Notes under the pieces: generated by a model | The model's database searches: none | What the model saw: only the letters and a program-made list of their open reading frames with translations | What the model was told of the DNA's origin: nothing | Origin: Hetaerina americana | Taxonomy: Eukaryota; Arthropoda; Insecta; Odonata; Calopterygidae | Length of the DNA stretch: 64,000 nt | Reading direction: 5' to 3' | Assembly: GCA_022747635.1 (NCBI GenBank) | Contig: JAKTNV010000027.1 | Span: forward strand, 5,279,731 to 5,343,730 | In this document: positions 35,501 through 47,879 of the stretch, piece by piece | Numbering within the stretch: the stretch's first letter is position 1 | Layout of the letters: each line of letters starts with the position of its first letter | Translations under genes and position numbers: made by a program

Positions 35501-36039
35501 CATTATGAGGATAGTCAAGTGTCATCAAAGTTGAAATGGAGAGGAGAAGGATTGAGAGAAGAATGGACTTTTTCTTTCTGGCCTCAACATTTCCCCCATG
35601 CACTCGGTTACTGCGTAAATTGATCCTTATTCCCTTTCGTCAAAAAACTCAGGTTCCACTCTAATCATACAAGCAAGTTGATTTCGATAGTCCGAATTGG
35701 GAGAATTCGTCTTCATTTCAATTTTCGAACACATTTTGTCACATAATTTAGCTACTTCATTTATAATAATCAGCGATTATATCTTACGATCGAATTCACT
35801 TTGCTTTATCCCTCTGATCCAATAAAATGTTGAGCGTAGATGTCGATTGGGGAGACATTTGAATATTTTCTATAATGTCTTTTAACTTCCAAGTACTTCA
35901 TACCAAATGAAGCAATGTTGATTGATCAATGCACCAATTTAATATGGAAATGAGCCTGCTTTTATTTGCTGTAAGAAAAATAATTTTAAGTTGTACTCAG
36001 AGTCATTGTATTTGAATATGTGAACTTTTCTGTGTGGGT
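35501..36039. other. Intronic DNA, nothing recognised
   Basis: AT-rich. The first 120 nt could be leftover 5' sequence of RTE copy B. Confidence 0.35.
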
Positions 36040-37245
36040 AGTAGTAGTTTTAGGGGAAGCAACTGACAGCTGAGGTAATTGGCGCCATTAGGGATGGATG
36101 GGGAAAGAAGGGTGGAGAGAAACCTGGCGTCGGCATTAGCCTACTCTTGTCGAAAGGCGCCAAGGGATCCGCAATTTAACATCCCATCCGACGGACGTCA
36201 TACGAGGGTGGTTTAATATGTACCCGTGTTTGACGACAAAGGGCGTTCCTGAGGAAAGTGTAAGTTATCATCGTGTGCTGCCATCTATCAAATGACGGTG
36301 AAACAAATTTCAGACTGATTATGGAAGGTTAGTTTGGATTTGGCAGCCATTCGAGTAAGACGTGTTTCGTGATTTTCGCTAAGATGGAAAAAGAGCAGTA
36401 TCGTTCGGTTATTCGCTTTTTGTTTTTGGATGGGAAGAAATGCGAGGAGATAAAAGAAAGTTGAATACTGTTTATGGGGACACTTCGCCATCTATGACCA
36501 CAATTAGATATTGGTTCAACGAATTTAAGCGTGGGCGAACATCTGTTTTTGATGAGGAGCGACCAGGACGCCCGGCAGACGTGGTTAACGAGGAAATCAT
36601 TCAAAAAGTCCACGCCATGATTCTCGCTGATCGACGAACGTTGGTGCAGCACGCGAAGTAGCAGAGGCCGTGGGTGTGTCGACTGAAACGGCAATTAATA
36701 TTTTATATGATAAGTTGACGATGAAAAAATTGTCGGCCCGATGGGTGCCGCGATTACTCCATTGCACCAGCAGATTAATCGGGAGTTGTCACCGCCAAAC
36801 TGCATGAACTACATAATGAATTGCTGCTGCACCCCCCCGTATTCACCCGATCTGGCTCCCTGCGACTTTTTCTTATTCCCTAACATGAAGAAATGGCTCA
36901 CGGGAAAATTTTTTAGCTCAAATGAGAATGTTGTTGCCGAGACATAGGCGTATTTTGGAGAGTTCGGCAAATCCTATTTTTTGGAGGGGTTAAAAAAATG
37001 GTCGGAACGCTGAGAGAAGTGTATCTTTCTAAAAGGGGACCATGTTGAAAAAAAATGTTTTTGAAAAAATGGTTTCTTCATTTCTAACACGGGCACTTAT
37101 TGAACCGCCCTCGTACTCACTTAAAGTGCTCTGCACAAAGCACCTCAAATAGGGATTGGGATACCACTGAAAAAAAACCTGCCACCTTTGGGTTTCGAAC
37201 CAGGACCCTCACGGTGGGAAGCCTGTACGTTATTACAGTCATAGA
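36040..37245 (-). repeat. tRNA-derived SINE, family A, split by a mariner
   Basis: The SINE body runs 36040-36202 and resumes at 37116-37245, where the minus-strand tRNA head lies (inverse B box gggtttcgaacca). Excising 36203-37115 restores the family sequence across acggacgtca-ta-ctcact, matching the intact copy at 41165-41468. Confidence 0.8.
36203..37113 (+). mobile_element. Mariner-like DNA transposon, internally deleted, inserted in SINE A
   Basis: Terminal inverted repeats of 28 bp (cgagggtggtttaatatgta.. against cgagggcggttcaataagtg.. read inward from the right, about 24 of 28 identical), flanked by TA at 36201 and 37114. Transposase pieces: QYRSVIRFLFLDGKKCEEIKE, then SMTTIRYWFNEFKRGRTSVF and RPGRPADVVNEEIIQKVHAM. 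Then CPPYSPDLAPCDFFLFP, in a new frame. The stretch with the first two catalytic Asp is deleted. At 911 bp it is non-autonomous. Confidence 0.85.
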
Positions 37246-40200
37246 CAAAGAGAAAAAAAACATATGAAGTGTAGTAGTTCATATAAACCATGGTAAGCAA
37301 ATAATGAGAAAGTGTCGCGATATCTAAAAGAACTTAGTAAAAGAATAAAATTCTATAATGATACTAGTCTTGAGAAACGAGTGACATTAAGGTAAAATAG
37401 AAATAAATATTCAGAAGTAATAACAGCAGAAAAGAAAGAGTACTATTTACAGGCTACTGACAAATAATCTCCAAAAGTATGACTTAAATCACTAGTTTCC
37501 AGTTAGAAAGGTAACAGAACAATAAATAAAAATAAAATGGGGGTGAGATCACATTAATAATTGGAGTGAAGGAGGATCTATTCAGCCATACTTGTGCCAT
37601 TCCTTGAGTTCTACCTGAAAACTGATTGCAAATTCAGGGAGGACATCTAGTATTTTGATGCAAAAGCAGCTGTTGAAAGATTATTTCAACAGGACAGTGC
37701 ACTTGGGGGTAGTATAATTGCTAAATGCACCATCCATGGTAGGACAGTGCATTTGGTGGTAGGATGATAGTTGGCCCCTCTCTTCAAATATTGCATCTCT
37801 TACAGTAAACTCTAATCTACAGGCACTCAACCATAAGTGGTATAATAGGGTCATTCAATATGTAATATATTCCTTTCTTTAAAATTTACATGCATGTACT
37901 CTTACATGGCCAAAGCTTGAGGAACATCTTAAGAACTGGATAATAAATCAAATGAAGAAAAGGATTACTGATTCAACAAAAGTGATTAAAGGATAAGTGA
38001 AAAACTCAGCTTCTGGAAACTTCAGCCAATGAACCATTCAAGTGGTATATTCGAGATTGGATAAAGTAGATTGAGTTACCAACACTTGACGTCACACAGA
38101 TGGGAAGAATGAAATTGCCATCAATTTCCATGTTTGCGAGTGGTTGAAAAAGTCCTCGCAGAATGTTTAAACTGAGGCTATCATAAATTCTCTTAAATAT
38201 GTGGAATTGGCAGAACATCAGATAGAAGTGAAGATGGCATTATGTATAAGGAAATTGACAAGTCCGATGAAAATAACTGCCTATATGATCTTAGCAGCAG
38301 TGATGACAAATTTCTAGGATTCTATCATGAATAAACACTTAAATTGTCGCTAATTTTTTATACAATTCCATTTTCTTTGTGCACAGTTTGCACATTAAAA
38401 TGCTTTAATCTTTTTTGGTGTGATCCAAGAATTTTTTTAAAATTCCAAACTGAAAAATCACAGCCCATCTTGAGGACCAAGAAATATGGTAGTTGGCAAT
38501 TGGAATTATAGAAACAGCTATTCAATCTATCAAAATCACACTTTTTCAAAATCATAGAGAGTAATGAGCAATGTAGCATTGTGTGCTTTTCTATTTATGA
38601 ATTTCATACCATGTTAAGAGGTAGATGATATAAGTCACGCTTATTTAAATGGTTAGAATCCATAGGCACAAATATCTGTTCACAATTTGATAAGGCTAAA
38701 TCTAGTCGTGAAACAATACAATTCCATTAATTTGATTCCAGCCCAGGAAGGAAAAGCATTCAATAACCACTCTGGTATGTGAAGTAAAACCAGCAGTGGG
38801 CGCAGAGTCATTTATGTGTTTCCAGATGACACGAGGCAAGTTATAGTCCCTCAGCCTTGATAGAGGTGGGCTTGACTTACTTTTTTAATTGTTCTGATTG
38901 GCTCATTAAATGCCTTATTAATACTTTTCACTCGCTAACAGTGAAAGAGTAACAGTCACCAGTCCCACTATGCACTGTTTGCATTGATATATTGGGATTG
39001 CACTGGTATCAAAACCATTCCAGATTAGCATATGATATAAGTAATTTAAAAGAACTATCCTTAAGCTATGAACACTTTCTGTGATTTGATTAGCAAAACT
39101 CACTTTATGTAAAATGCTGATTGTAACTATTAATCTTGGCATTGCAAGCTCCACATGGGCAGCATCTTGTTTTCACTCGTATGTTGATTGGTAGCATTCG
39201 TTTTTGGACGTGCCAGTGGCTTGAGTAAGAATGCACAATGCTGAGAAAGAGACTGTGAGGCGATGAAGAAGGCATCAGGTGCGGCATTCTTGTCTGACCC
39301 ACTGGCCCCTGATTTTAATTGGATTATGACAAGTTGGTCCATAGAAAACCTGCCGTTAACAGCACAGAACCACTGAAGATACGCTAACAGTGGCACTGAG
39401 ATTTGCACAAGAATAATTGTTGTAAGAAGTGCAGAAATAATTGCATTGGACAACAGCCTTTTCTAGCATTTATGAAGGTAAATCAAGTGAATTCTTTGAA
39501 AGTGAACTAAAATGGTGTTCCACTGTCCTGCTATATGGCAATAGTGATAGCCATGGTTTGATGAGTGACCCATAGTTAGCAGTAGAGTGCCTGAAAGCAA
39601 AAATATGGTGCAAAAATAGTGTAAATAATGCCGCTGCATTTTCAATGTGCACCATAGAGGAATAGCAGATATACTCTTATTTGTTTGCTGAGTAATTAAT
39701 AGGGGAGAAACATTGGAATTCATGAATCAGTTAATGAAAGTTGGCCATTCATTTCAGTCGCTCCAATGAATTTACACATCAACAAGGCAGTTCCTAAACA
39801 GCATTACTTCTCCAAGAGACAGAATCCCCTCGACCAGGTCAGGCACACCAAGTAAAAGTGACACCACTGGCCTAAATATAACAGTTAAAGCCATGGCACT
39901 TGTACTTCTAGGGTCATCGTGAACTTTCAAAGTGTGAGAATATTTATTCCTATCGCACACCATGGAGAGTGCATGTGAAAATAATATAACTAAGGGTCTT
40001 AAGTGTTCAAGAAATTGCGAGGTTAAAAATATATGTTTCAAATTTTTCATTTGACTCTCCCTGGTAAATATGTGAGTTCATTTACAAAAACCACTGTGGA
40101 GTACTTAGGAGAAAAATGAAAATAACTGAAGTGAAAGGAAAGAATCAATGAGAGTTGAGAATGCGTATGCTCTCCAATGAGTCATACATTTAATTATATT

Positions 40201-40994
40201 ATTTGAAAGACCAATGAGATATCTTAAGCATAATAAATTCCGACCGGTCGGTGAAGCTGTGGTCCCAATAATATTGACCGACGAGGAGTAAATTCTGGGA
40301 AGACTTGGATGTTCAGAATAAATTCAATACGAATCATCTATTGTGCTGATTAAAAACAAAATCTTCAAAAAAAGGCATTTCTAGGAACCAATAAATCTCT
40401 CTCTGGATGAACTAAGAAAAAAGAAATACGAGATAAAATTAATTACGGATCTGCGCTCATACAAGGCCAACGCAACAGTCCTCAAGTCCATTGGGAACGA
40501 AGAATCAGATCGCTACGCTCGTCGATAAGAAAAAAACGTCTGAGACATACTCATTACATACTCTTCGGATTGATGACGAATTCGTGGAATTGGGGACAAG
40601 TGGAAGACTCGGGATTAATTGAATCATGTTCACTAAGCTCACCTTTGGAGCGGACACAATCACTGCAAGGCAAGGAAGAAGCACCGAAAAATTTGTGTCC
40701 CGTGATTGCCTGCTTTTTTGATTGAAAATTTTGTAAAGAAACTTCCATGTATGAAAAAACTGGACTCGGGACCAGATGAAGGATGCGAGGGAAGAAGGCA
40801 CCTCAAGAAGTTGGCGAATTTGAACAAAATATGTCGAATTCTTTCTTGCTGCAGCGGTAATCACACCATGCCGGCTGTACAAAGTGGGTACAGAGGAGTG
40901 AAAATCGCCATTTATAAACATATTAGGTAGATTAAACACAAGTTGGCGGCTCTCTTGGGCCATTGCTGTGTCGAAATACCACACAAACATGCAG
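37246..40994. other. Intronic AT-rich DNA; possible pogo-type remnant at about 37840-38335
   Basis: Mostly unassigned. On the plus strand at 37915-37980 a frame reads LEEHLKNWIINQMKKRITDSTKVI, reminiscent of the CENPB-type DNA-binding region of pogo/Tigger transposases. An acidic end (NNCLYDLSSSDDKFLGFYHE, about 38270-38330) resembles their C-termini. The intervening sequence is short and decayed, so the call is tentative. Confidence 0.3.
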
Positions 40995-41050
40995 GCCACA
41001 ATGCAACAATTCCAGAGTGTAAAAATGATTCCCCTTGACCGGTAGCTGGC
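40995..41050 (-). repeat. SINE family B, partial copy
   Basis: acaatgcaacaattccagagtg followed by taaaaatgattc matches the body of the copy at 3355-3520 in the same orientation and is the inverse of 41475-41530. No tRNA head is visible. Confidence 0.55.
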
Positions 41051-41164
41051 TGACTGGTTCTTACTTGAAAGGAGACGAGGCATGGCTGATTGCCCAACAA
41101 TCCATTCATTGAGGCGTCCAAGATGTTTTCCTGTTATGAGAGCACTGCTGCTCCATCGAGGCCT

Positions 41165-41468
41165 GACTCCCTAGCAGTAGTATTTAGGGGAGGCGACCGA
41201 CAGCCGAGATCATTTGCGCCATAGGGAATGGATAGGAAAGGATGAAGGGTGGAGAGAGAAACCCGGCGTCGGCATCGGCCTACTCTTTACGAAAGGTGCC
41301 AAGGGGTCAAAAAGTTTAACGGCCCATCCGACGGCCGGCGTACTCACTCGAGGTGCTCTCGACATTGCACCTCAAGTTGGGATCGAGATACCACTGAAAA
41401 ATATTCTACACCGACGGGATTTGAACCCGGGCCCTCTGGGTAGGAAGCCAGTACGCTAGCCGCCGCAC
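41165..41468 (-). repeat. tRNA-derived SINE, family A
   Basis: Intact-looking copy in minus orientation. The inverse B box gggatttgaacccggg lies near 41420 and the A-box region near 41455, with the body across 41180-41400. It serves as the empty-site reference for the mariner insertion at 36203 and is bracketed by inverted pieces of SINE B. Confidence 0.8.
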
Positions 41469-41605
41469 CATCCCCTTGACCGGAATAGCGAATAATTTTT
41501 ACACTATGAAATTGTTGCATTGTAATGCACCTTTTGCGGATGACTCCGTTAAAAAGATAATATCGCGGCATCTCCCGCAGCTTCTTGGAACATGCAAACC
41601 ACAAT
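41469..41605 (+). repeat. SINE family B, copy without head
   Basis: ccttgaccggaatagcgaata and the following 100 nt are the inverse of 3360-3450, ending gcggcatctcccgcagctt. It starts directly against the head of SINE A. Confidence 0.65.
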
Positions 41606-42279
41606 TTGGATCACAAACCCCAACACCATCCACAATCAGAATTTCAAGTTATGATAGAACTTTGAAGGAGTGAAATAAGTGAAACCTTTTGCTATTTTAT
41701 TGTGAGTGACTATGCATGGTGTGATAAATGCGACCGATCAGAAGGAAACGATACTTGGGAAATCCAGTCATATCTGTGTGCATGGAGACGCCATTGCAAC
41801 TAGCTACATCAGTGAGAAAACGTCAATTGACGAACAAAGAGAAAAAGATAATGTAGAGAAGGCGCATTTCAAATGAGAGGAAGAACCGACACACGTGAAT
41901 GCTCAAGCGAGACACCTAAGAAGCATCTCAGGACTCGATAAAAAGTTTGAAGGATTCTCTTGTTTTAGGTCCCTCGGGACAATGCAATTGAGCGGCGGAA
42001 TAAAGGAAAAAATCCATTCGCGCATATTTTACTAGTAAGCATTTGTTCTTGAATAGAATCATCACGAGAAACGCAACATTTCAAATTTAGAAGACCCGTT
42101 TCAGATCATCTTTACCAATGGTTTAGAGACATGAACTCTGCAGGTGTCGGAGGAAACTATTTGAGGAACGAATAGCAAAGATGATGTATGAGCTCATAAG
42201 TGAATATGATAAATAGAGGATAAGATACATGTATACTGCAGGATTGGTTATTGATTCATTTAAGAACAGGATGCAGTTA
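41606..42279. other. Intronic DNA, nothing recognised
   Basis: AT-rich, no transposon or exon motif assigned. Confidence 0.35.
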
Positions 42280-42500
42280 CATTTGTGAAAGTTTGGAGGA
42301 TAGAGTGGCTAGGTCATGCGGAGAGAATGCTGGAAGGGCGGACATCTAGAAGAATGTTGAGAGATAAAAATGCTTCACCGTCATAGAAGAGGAAGCAGAA
42401 GGTCAAAGCTTAGATGACGGCACTGCAAATCAGCAAAGAATGGACACCAAAGAATGGCGGAGAACTGTCAACGATAAGGACGACTGGAAGCCAATTGTCG
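42280..42500 (+). pseudogene. RTE-type LINE C-terminal end
   Basis: Translation gives KVWRIEWLGHAERMLEG, then RTSRRMLRDK, and later EWTPKNGGELS. This matches the WLGHVxRM..GR(K/R)RGRPR..DWRRL pattern at the end of RTE-type polyproteins. It runs straight into the repeat at 42505, which may be this element's 3'UTR. Confidence 0.5.
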
Positions 42501-42504
42501 GGGG

Positions 42505-42886
42505 GTTCACCTCGAACTGAGTCGTGAGGCGAGTGAGATGCGGGCACCACGCATCAGCAGGTGTAAGACGGGGGTGGGTTCCTTTTCCCCGTGTCGCCTT
42601 CCGTTCGACTTGCATCAGTGGCGCCCAGAGAGGCGCCGTTTCGACAGGCGCCAGCCTGGGATTGTCCAGGGCCGGGTCCAAACTATGACCCACCGGTCCA
42701 GAGGCGCCGTTCTAATTGAGGCAACACAGCTTCTACACGAAGCACATGACACTTTACATCTCCTTCGCGTATTTACATGCTTATGGATCCCTCCGCCTGA
42801 GCTCACCCTTTCATCATCCCCTTCGTCGACCTTTCCGACATTCCCATCACAATTCGCCGCCATTTGTGTTGTGTTTGCATCCAATG
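42505..42886 (+). repeat. Unclassified dispersed repeat R1, copy 1
   Basis: About 380 bp closely matching 49829-50200 in inverted orientation, including caactatgacccaccggtcc-type and ttctacacgaagcacatgac strings. The first 60 bp also recur, decayed, at 47765-47825. Placement after an RTE C-terminus suggests a LINE 3'UTR. Short frames inside are shared between copies but do not look protein-like. Confidence 0.75.
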
Positions 42887-42954
42887 AGTGAAGCCGTATG
42901 CTTTCTAAGTTGGCGAGCATTTGTACCGTTTAACATATTGGAATTGCGTAAAAT

Positions 42955-43145
42955 TCCCGGCCTCCTTGGCGGCGGGGTACCGTCTTCGCCTGCCAGAGGT
43001 CGCGGTTTCGATTTCCGCCAAGATGGGTTTTCTTCCAGCTAGGGCCTATGTTTTTAATTGCCTTTAATGTAATATGTAGGGGTTAGGTGGAAGAAGGGAC
43101 TATAAAGTCTCAATCTCGCCCCAAATAAGTCGGTAAATAAAGTAA
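42955..43145 (+). repeat. tRNA-derived SINE, family D, copy 2
   Basis: tRNA-like head with A-box region ttggcggcggggtaccg and B box gcggtttcgatttccgc. The body has ggggttaggtggaagaaggg and the tail gtcggtaaataaagtaaa. Matches the minus-strand copy at 1135-1345. Confidence 0.75.
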
Positions 43146-44029
43146 ACTTCCTGTAAAATCCACAACATTAAAATTCCTTAATTAGAGGAAATGGCAAAGA
43201 GTGAAGTGTGCGTTTTGCGCTGCGGACTGAAAGTGTCGCCACAATACGCCTTGGCATCACCCATCCACCCGTCCCGCTTCTGCTCGGTCGCCTTTCCCGA
43301 CGTCCATGTTGTGCCCCGGAGGCTATTCATTGGATAATTGGGACCTCTGGCCAAGTCCGACGCACGCACAATGCCCATGATCGCTTCCGGGTCATTCAAG
43401 CTGCCCTGGGCGTCAATCAGCCGAAATCTGCGCGCAAGTCTCCCGGCAATTGAACAGTTTTAGCTCTTCCGAGGAGTCGGGCAGCCACAACGGCCGCCGG
43501 TGACTCATCCCGTCGGCAGGGCAGGGGCGAAGATGGCAACGCCCGTGCTGGTGGATGATACGCGCGACTCTCTCCCCCCGAGGAAAGGGAAAGGGAAAGG
43601 GGGGGGGGGGTCCACCACCGCCGCCTGAGAAGTGACGCACAAAGAAGGCCGCTTCGCCCTTCAGTCGCCCCAGGACAACTGCCGATGGCATTTATCAGAG
43701 TGAAGAGATCAGAATGAATATGATTTTCAAGGCGGGACTTTGGGAAAGCCGGTGGCGCCACTACCGTGGACGGAATGTAATTGAACTAAGCGCACAAATT
43801 AAAATTTTGATTTTAAATTTGATTGAAATGTGAGATTGAACAGAATGTGCTGCGCTGTCTAAATTTGATCACTTCCTCAAGATACTACGGCGGCAAGATC
43901 CACACGCTAGCCCCGCATTGGCAATTGGTAGACCAATCGACTGATGATGTCGGAGTCATCGGGTTCTTAAATATTATTTTCCGCTTGCCCGTCCTCTCCA
44001 AATTTATCATTAATGTTAATTATAGTTTT
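43146..44029. other. Intronic DNA with GC-rich island, no gene supported
   Basis: 43200-43760 is GC-rich with G and C runs and has long open frames on both strands, a pattern expected from composition alone. No domain was recognised. Confidence 0.35.
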
Positions 44030-44660
44030 ATTTATAGGCGTTGCCCTCACTCACGACCTCTCCCGGGTGAAACACATGCGAAGAATATGTGGACAAACTA
44101 GCAAAAAATTAGGATTTATTAGAAGAGGAGTACTTGGTAAATGTGATGAAAACGTCCAAGAAAAATGTTATCTTTTACTGGTTAAGCCTCATTTGGAATA
44201 CGCTGCTGCTAGTATAAATGGGATCCTCACGGAGTTGGATTGATTGTCGAATTGGATCGCGTGTACCGCAGAGGAGCCAGATTTGTAAAACTTTATGATA
44301 AACTTAGTAGCACATCTAAAATATTAGAGTAGCTAGGCTGGGAATCACTGACGGAGCGACGGTTAAATTACAGATTAAAGCTCTTATATAAATTGGAAGG
44401 ACGTCGCCTCTTTAGCAATGATGTTGAAAATGTATTATTACTCCCATCTTGCTACTGCAGTAGAGATCATGTAAATAAAATTAGAGAGATTAAGTGTAGA
44501 ACAGATATATTTAAAATGTCATTTTTCCCACGAAAGATAAGGGATCAGAAATACATTGTCCGACCTGGGTAGAGGTAAAAATACTAGGGTCTAAATTAAT
44601 CTAGTGTGTATATTCACCCCCTGCCACACACCCTAGCGGTGGCATGCAGGGTACTAAAAA
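44030..44660 (+). pseudogene. CR1/jockey-type LINE 3' end
   Basis: RT C-terminus: IGVALTHDLSRVKHMRRICGQ, SKKLGFIRRGVLGKC, KCYLLLVKPHLEYAAASI, then ERRLNYRLKLLYKLEG and SFFPRKIRDQKYIVRPG. The 3'UTR follows with caccccctgccacacacccta and ends in an A-rich tract near 44655. It is broken by stops and 5'-truncated. Closely related to 51255-51800. Confidence 0.8.
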
Positions 44661-45399
44661 ATAAAAAATGAACAGTTAGGTTAACCGTCACCAATGAAAT
44701 TCCAGTGGATATACTGGCTGACCCCCGGTGTTTTGTCGCCACAGTTGGAATACCTTGCACTGCCCTTCCACTGCAAAAGGGACGACGACACCCATTAATC
44801 TTGTGTCAATAATGGCCGAGTAAGAGAATATCTGGCTGCCGGATGCTGCCTCCCGTTGCCCACAGCAGATTGTTCCTCGACATCTCGAGCTGACGGGGCA
44901 AAACCCTCCCTCGCCCTCTACTAATGAACCGTGGCGCAGTGGCTATGCTGCAGCCCAGTCGAGGGAGAGGACGATGGGGCACCCTTTAAGTACAACAATA
45001 CCCTCTAATGCTGGCCCCTTTGCTCTAAGTTGGCAGTTGAGTCTACCCCTTTAAGACTCATTGAATGATTGCGCTCAACGAGGCATACCCAATTCGCATG
45101 TCTCACATGTCCACCGAGAGCCATCACATGCTTATGTCCGCGACTGTTGCATCTAAAAACACACTCCCGTATCTTTCCAATTTTCAATTTAATTTTAACG
45201 ACGGACGATCACGCCAACAAATATGTAACATCAGGATAACAAAAATTTTACATACCAATGCAAGAAGGCTTGACTTTCTGGACGAGAGAATCTAAGAATG
45301 GAATATACGAGGCCTCTTCGATGAAAATTGATCGTTTTTTATGCATAAATTATTGTGCAAAACATTAACTTCCTTTTATGTTGTTAACCTCATATACTA

Positions 45400-45992
45400 T
45401 GTACAACATTGGCATAAAAAGTATCGCGAAAAGTTTAGGATAAATGGATTGATTTCCGAAATTGTTACAATACCTCAAAATTCTCCTAAGTACATACCTT
45501 GAGAGCGTCGACACACTTTTTTTGGAGCGGCTTTTCCACGACTCAAAAGGCTCCCTTCCGGTAGGCGGAAGGTCCTTAAGGGTACAAGCGTGCAAGCTTC
45601 TTTGACGGCACTAAGGGTCCAATGGCGGTGTCCTTTGATGGATGGTGGATTTCAATTTTGGGAATAGGAAATAGTGTACTTGGTGCCAAGTGGGAACCGC
45701 AATGGGGTTGGGGAATCGTCGCGATGCCGTCGCAGAAGGTCTTAGCAAGCAGACAAACTCGACTCTGCTCTTGGTCGTCCATCATGATCTTCGGGGGGAC
45801 GAGTTTAGCGCAGATCTTTTGCATCGCCAAGTTTTCAGTGATAATGATGTGTGCACTGTGATCTTCTCATCAATGCCAATAATACGATCTGCGATCATGC
45901 GATCACACCTAACTGACACGATATGAATTCAGCACTTAACGCAATGCACGTCAGCAAAAAATTGTCACCGATACTTTTTACACAGACCTTGG
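45400..45992 (-). mobile_element. Mariner-like non-autonomous element N, copy 2
   Basis: Terminal repeats inverted around a common core (aaaaagtatcg at about 45416 and its inverse at about 45968). Minus-strand scraps: MQKICAKLVP, DDQEQSRVCLLAKTFC joined to DGIATIPQP and then LAPSTLFP, with FESWKSRSKKSVST near the end. It has the same internal deletion junction as 30647-31527 and a similar length without that copy's SINE. Exact ends are uncertain by about 10 nt. Confidence 0.7.
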
Positions 45993-45999
45993 ACATGTG

Positions 46000-46300
46000 G
46001 TACAAGTTTCATAGTTCTATTGATTGGACTCCAGTATTGCATCAGCAGCAACCGTTGAAATTTGAAGTTCATTTTCAGTTCTTCTACGCCTGCTCCTGAC
46101 AGTGAAAATGCCTCCCAACAAGATGTCCCTTCACATTGGGGAACAGGGGAAAGCCACGTGGGGCAAGGCGTGCACTTTGTGGAAGGGGAACACACTCCAC
46201 GCTGTTCATCGCGAGGTCTTCATCGGCAGCGATAACATTTGCTCTAAGAGGCCGTGCATGTGGAGCACCATGAGGGCCTTGGATTAATGACAACGCTGTA
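46000..46300 (-). pseudogene. Mariner-like transposase C-terminal fragment
   Basis: Minus-strand frames give RPLRANVIAADEDLAMNSVE, then FPLFPNVKGHLVGRHFHCQE, matching the DFFLFP.VK..L.GR+F region after the third catalytic Asp. It is a different lineage from element N next to it. No terminal repeats located. Confidence 0.5.
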
Positions 46301-47764
46301 ATACGAGCGATATTTTATCTTGTATACTGCGATCAACCAACCTGCCGAAAGCTTAATTTTCCAGTCATTTAAAGAAATTGTCTCCCAAAAGGAATCTTGG
46401 TACTCCAGTTGGTTTTTCGATTTCCTCAGTTCTCTCTCGTTTTCTCTTTCTCTTCCCGAATTCCGGGTCCATAGTGATCACAACCCACTTCCTTTTGCCT
46501 CTTTTCCTCGCTAGCCCATCAAGGAAGAACGGGAGCGCACCAAGACATGTCAATCATGAAAACACCATTCGCCACTTACGTTTTGGACACGGCCCGAATC
46601 GAATGATTAACTTTTTATTTTCAATTTATTTTCTTTATTTGTATTCTGTAAGAACACTTCAGGTAAAGCCATATGCCTACACTTCATTCTTTGTCATTTT
46701 AAAGTGCAAACGAAATACATTGTCACGTACAGAAATTTCCCATCCTTTCTCGCGCTTCCCAATGGAATGAAACCATCTCGGGAGTCGACAATGGGTTCAA
46801 TGGGCTTTCGAATTTTCGGGTTTGGCTTCAGGTTAAGGAACGAACGCGTGTATTCGCTATCCCTTATAGCTTTGCAGAGGGCGCAGTATATTCGCAGTGG
46901 TGCGTTGCCCCACCCAAGGTCCCCCACAGCCACTCCTCGGCCGACCTCCAAGACGGCCGATACTCCCTCGGCTGCGCGCGCCCTCCTGCGACAATAGAGA
47001 CCCCCTCTTTCCCCCCCCCTGTCCCTTCTCCGTAGTTGGCTCCGTCGGCCACCCCGACTCAACTCTTTCCGCCCCTTAATCGCTTTAATTGATGGCAGCT
47101 GATGATTTCGTGTTGTATTTCCAAGTTCCACGGAGAAGAACTGCACGCCCCATCCGCCCATTGCCGAAGATTCATCCCCGCCCATTTAACTCGCCCGATT
47201 CCGACTTTTCCTCGCTTTTGCGGAAACAATTTAATGAATTAAGACCAGAATGGCATCTTTGATCCATGCCTTTCATCCACGCACCTATTGATGATCACTG
47301 GAAGGAAAATGATGCTTAAGAGTTGGGCGACCACGATGCGGTATCGCTTAGGCTTTCAATGCCCACCAATCAAATTAAACCACAGCCAAAGTCTCTGCAA
47401 GCGGTCTCCGTGCGGTCTTTTCTTGGGCCGTGAATTAGCTTTTAACGTTCAATATACACTTCTAATGTCTCAACTTTTGTAAATTTCAAAATATTTACTG
47501 CCAACGCCATTTTTTATATTAAAAAGGCAATGCTGTCAATACATACCTGGCCTCAGCACAAACGGAACTAATCGATTCTTGCCGAGATATATCGTTTTGA
47601 ATCTAAACCGATCGTAGCCTGGATGGTATTCATTCTGCTGCCTTTCACGACCGTTGCTAGACACGCGGCTCCGACGAAAAGGGCAGAAATTCTTGAATAC
47701 GTGTCCCTGGCAACCTTTCAATTTCTATGAACCAACGCGGTAACCAACCAACCCTATGTTGGCA
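46301..47764. other. Intronic DNA with GC-rich island, no gene supported
   Basis: 46860-47200 is GC/CpG-rich and holds a 163-codon open frame on the minus strand (47185-46694) starting MGGDESSAMGGWG. Arg/Gly-rich composition, no domain and no splice context argue for chance. Listed so that it can be checked against transcripts. Confidence 0.35.
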
Positions 47765-47825
47765 TCGAATGGTCGGATTCACCTCGAGCTAAGTCCTAAG
47801 GCGTGGGAGATACATCACACATCAA
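47765..47825 (+). repeat. Unclassified repeat R1, decayed 5' piece
   Basis: ggattcacctcgagctaagtc and aaggcgtgggagata align with the starts of the copies at 42500 and 50195. Confidence 0.5.
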
Positions 47826-47879
47826 CATGTCAATGACCCAACCGAATTGTCACGACATGAAATGGGATAAACTATTCTA

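Noticed and set aside
43935..43965. CTGATGA string as a hammerhead core
   Set aside because: No GAAA box or stem II follows; likewise for the CTGATGA strings near 50130 and 53000.
46694..47185. 163-codon minus-strand frame as a possible gene
   Set aside because: Arg/Gly-rich frame in a CpG-rich island with competing frames on the other strand, no domain and no splice context.
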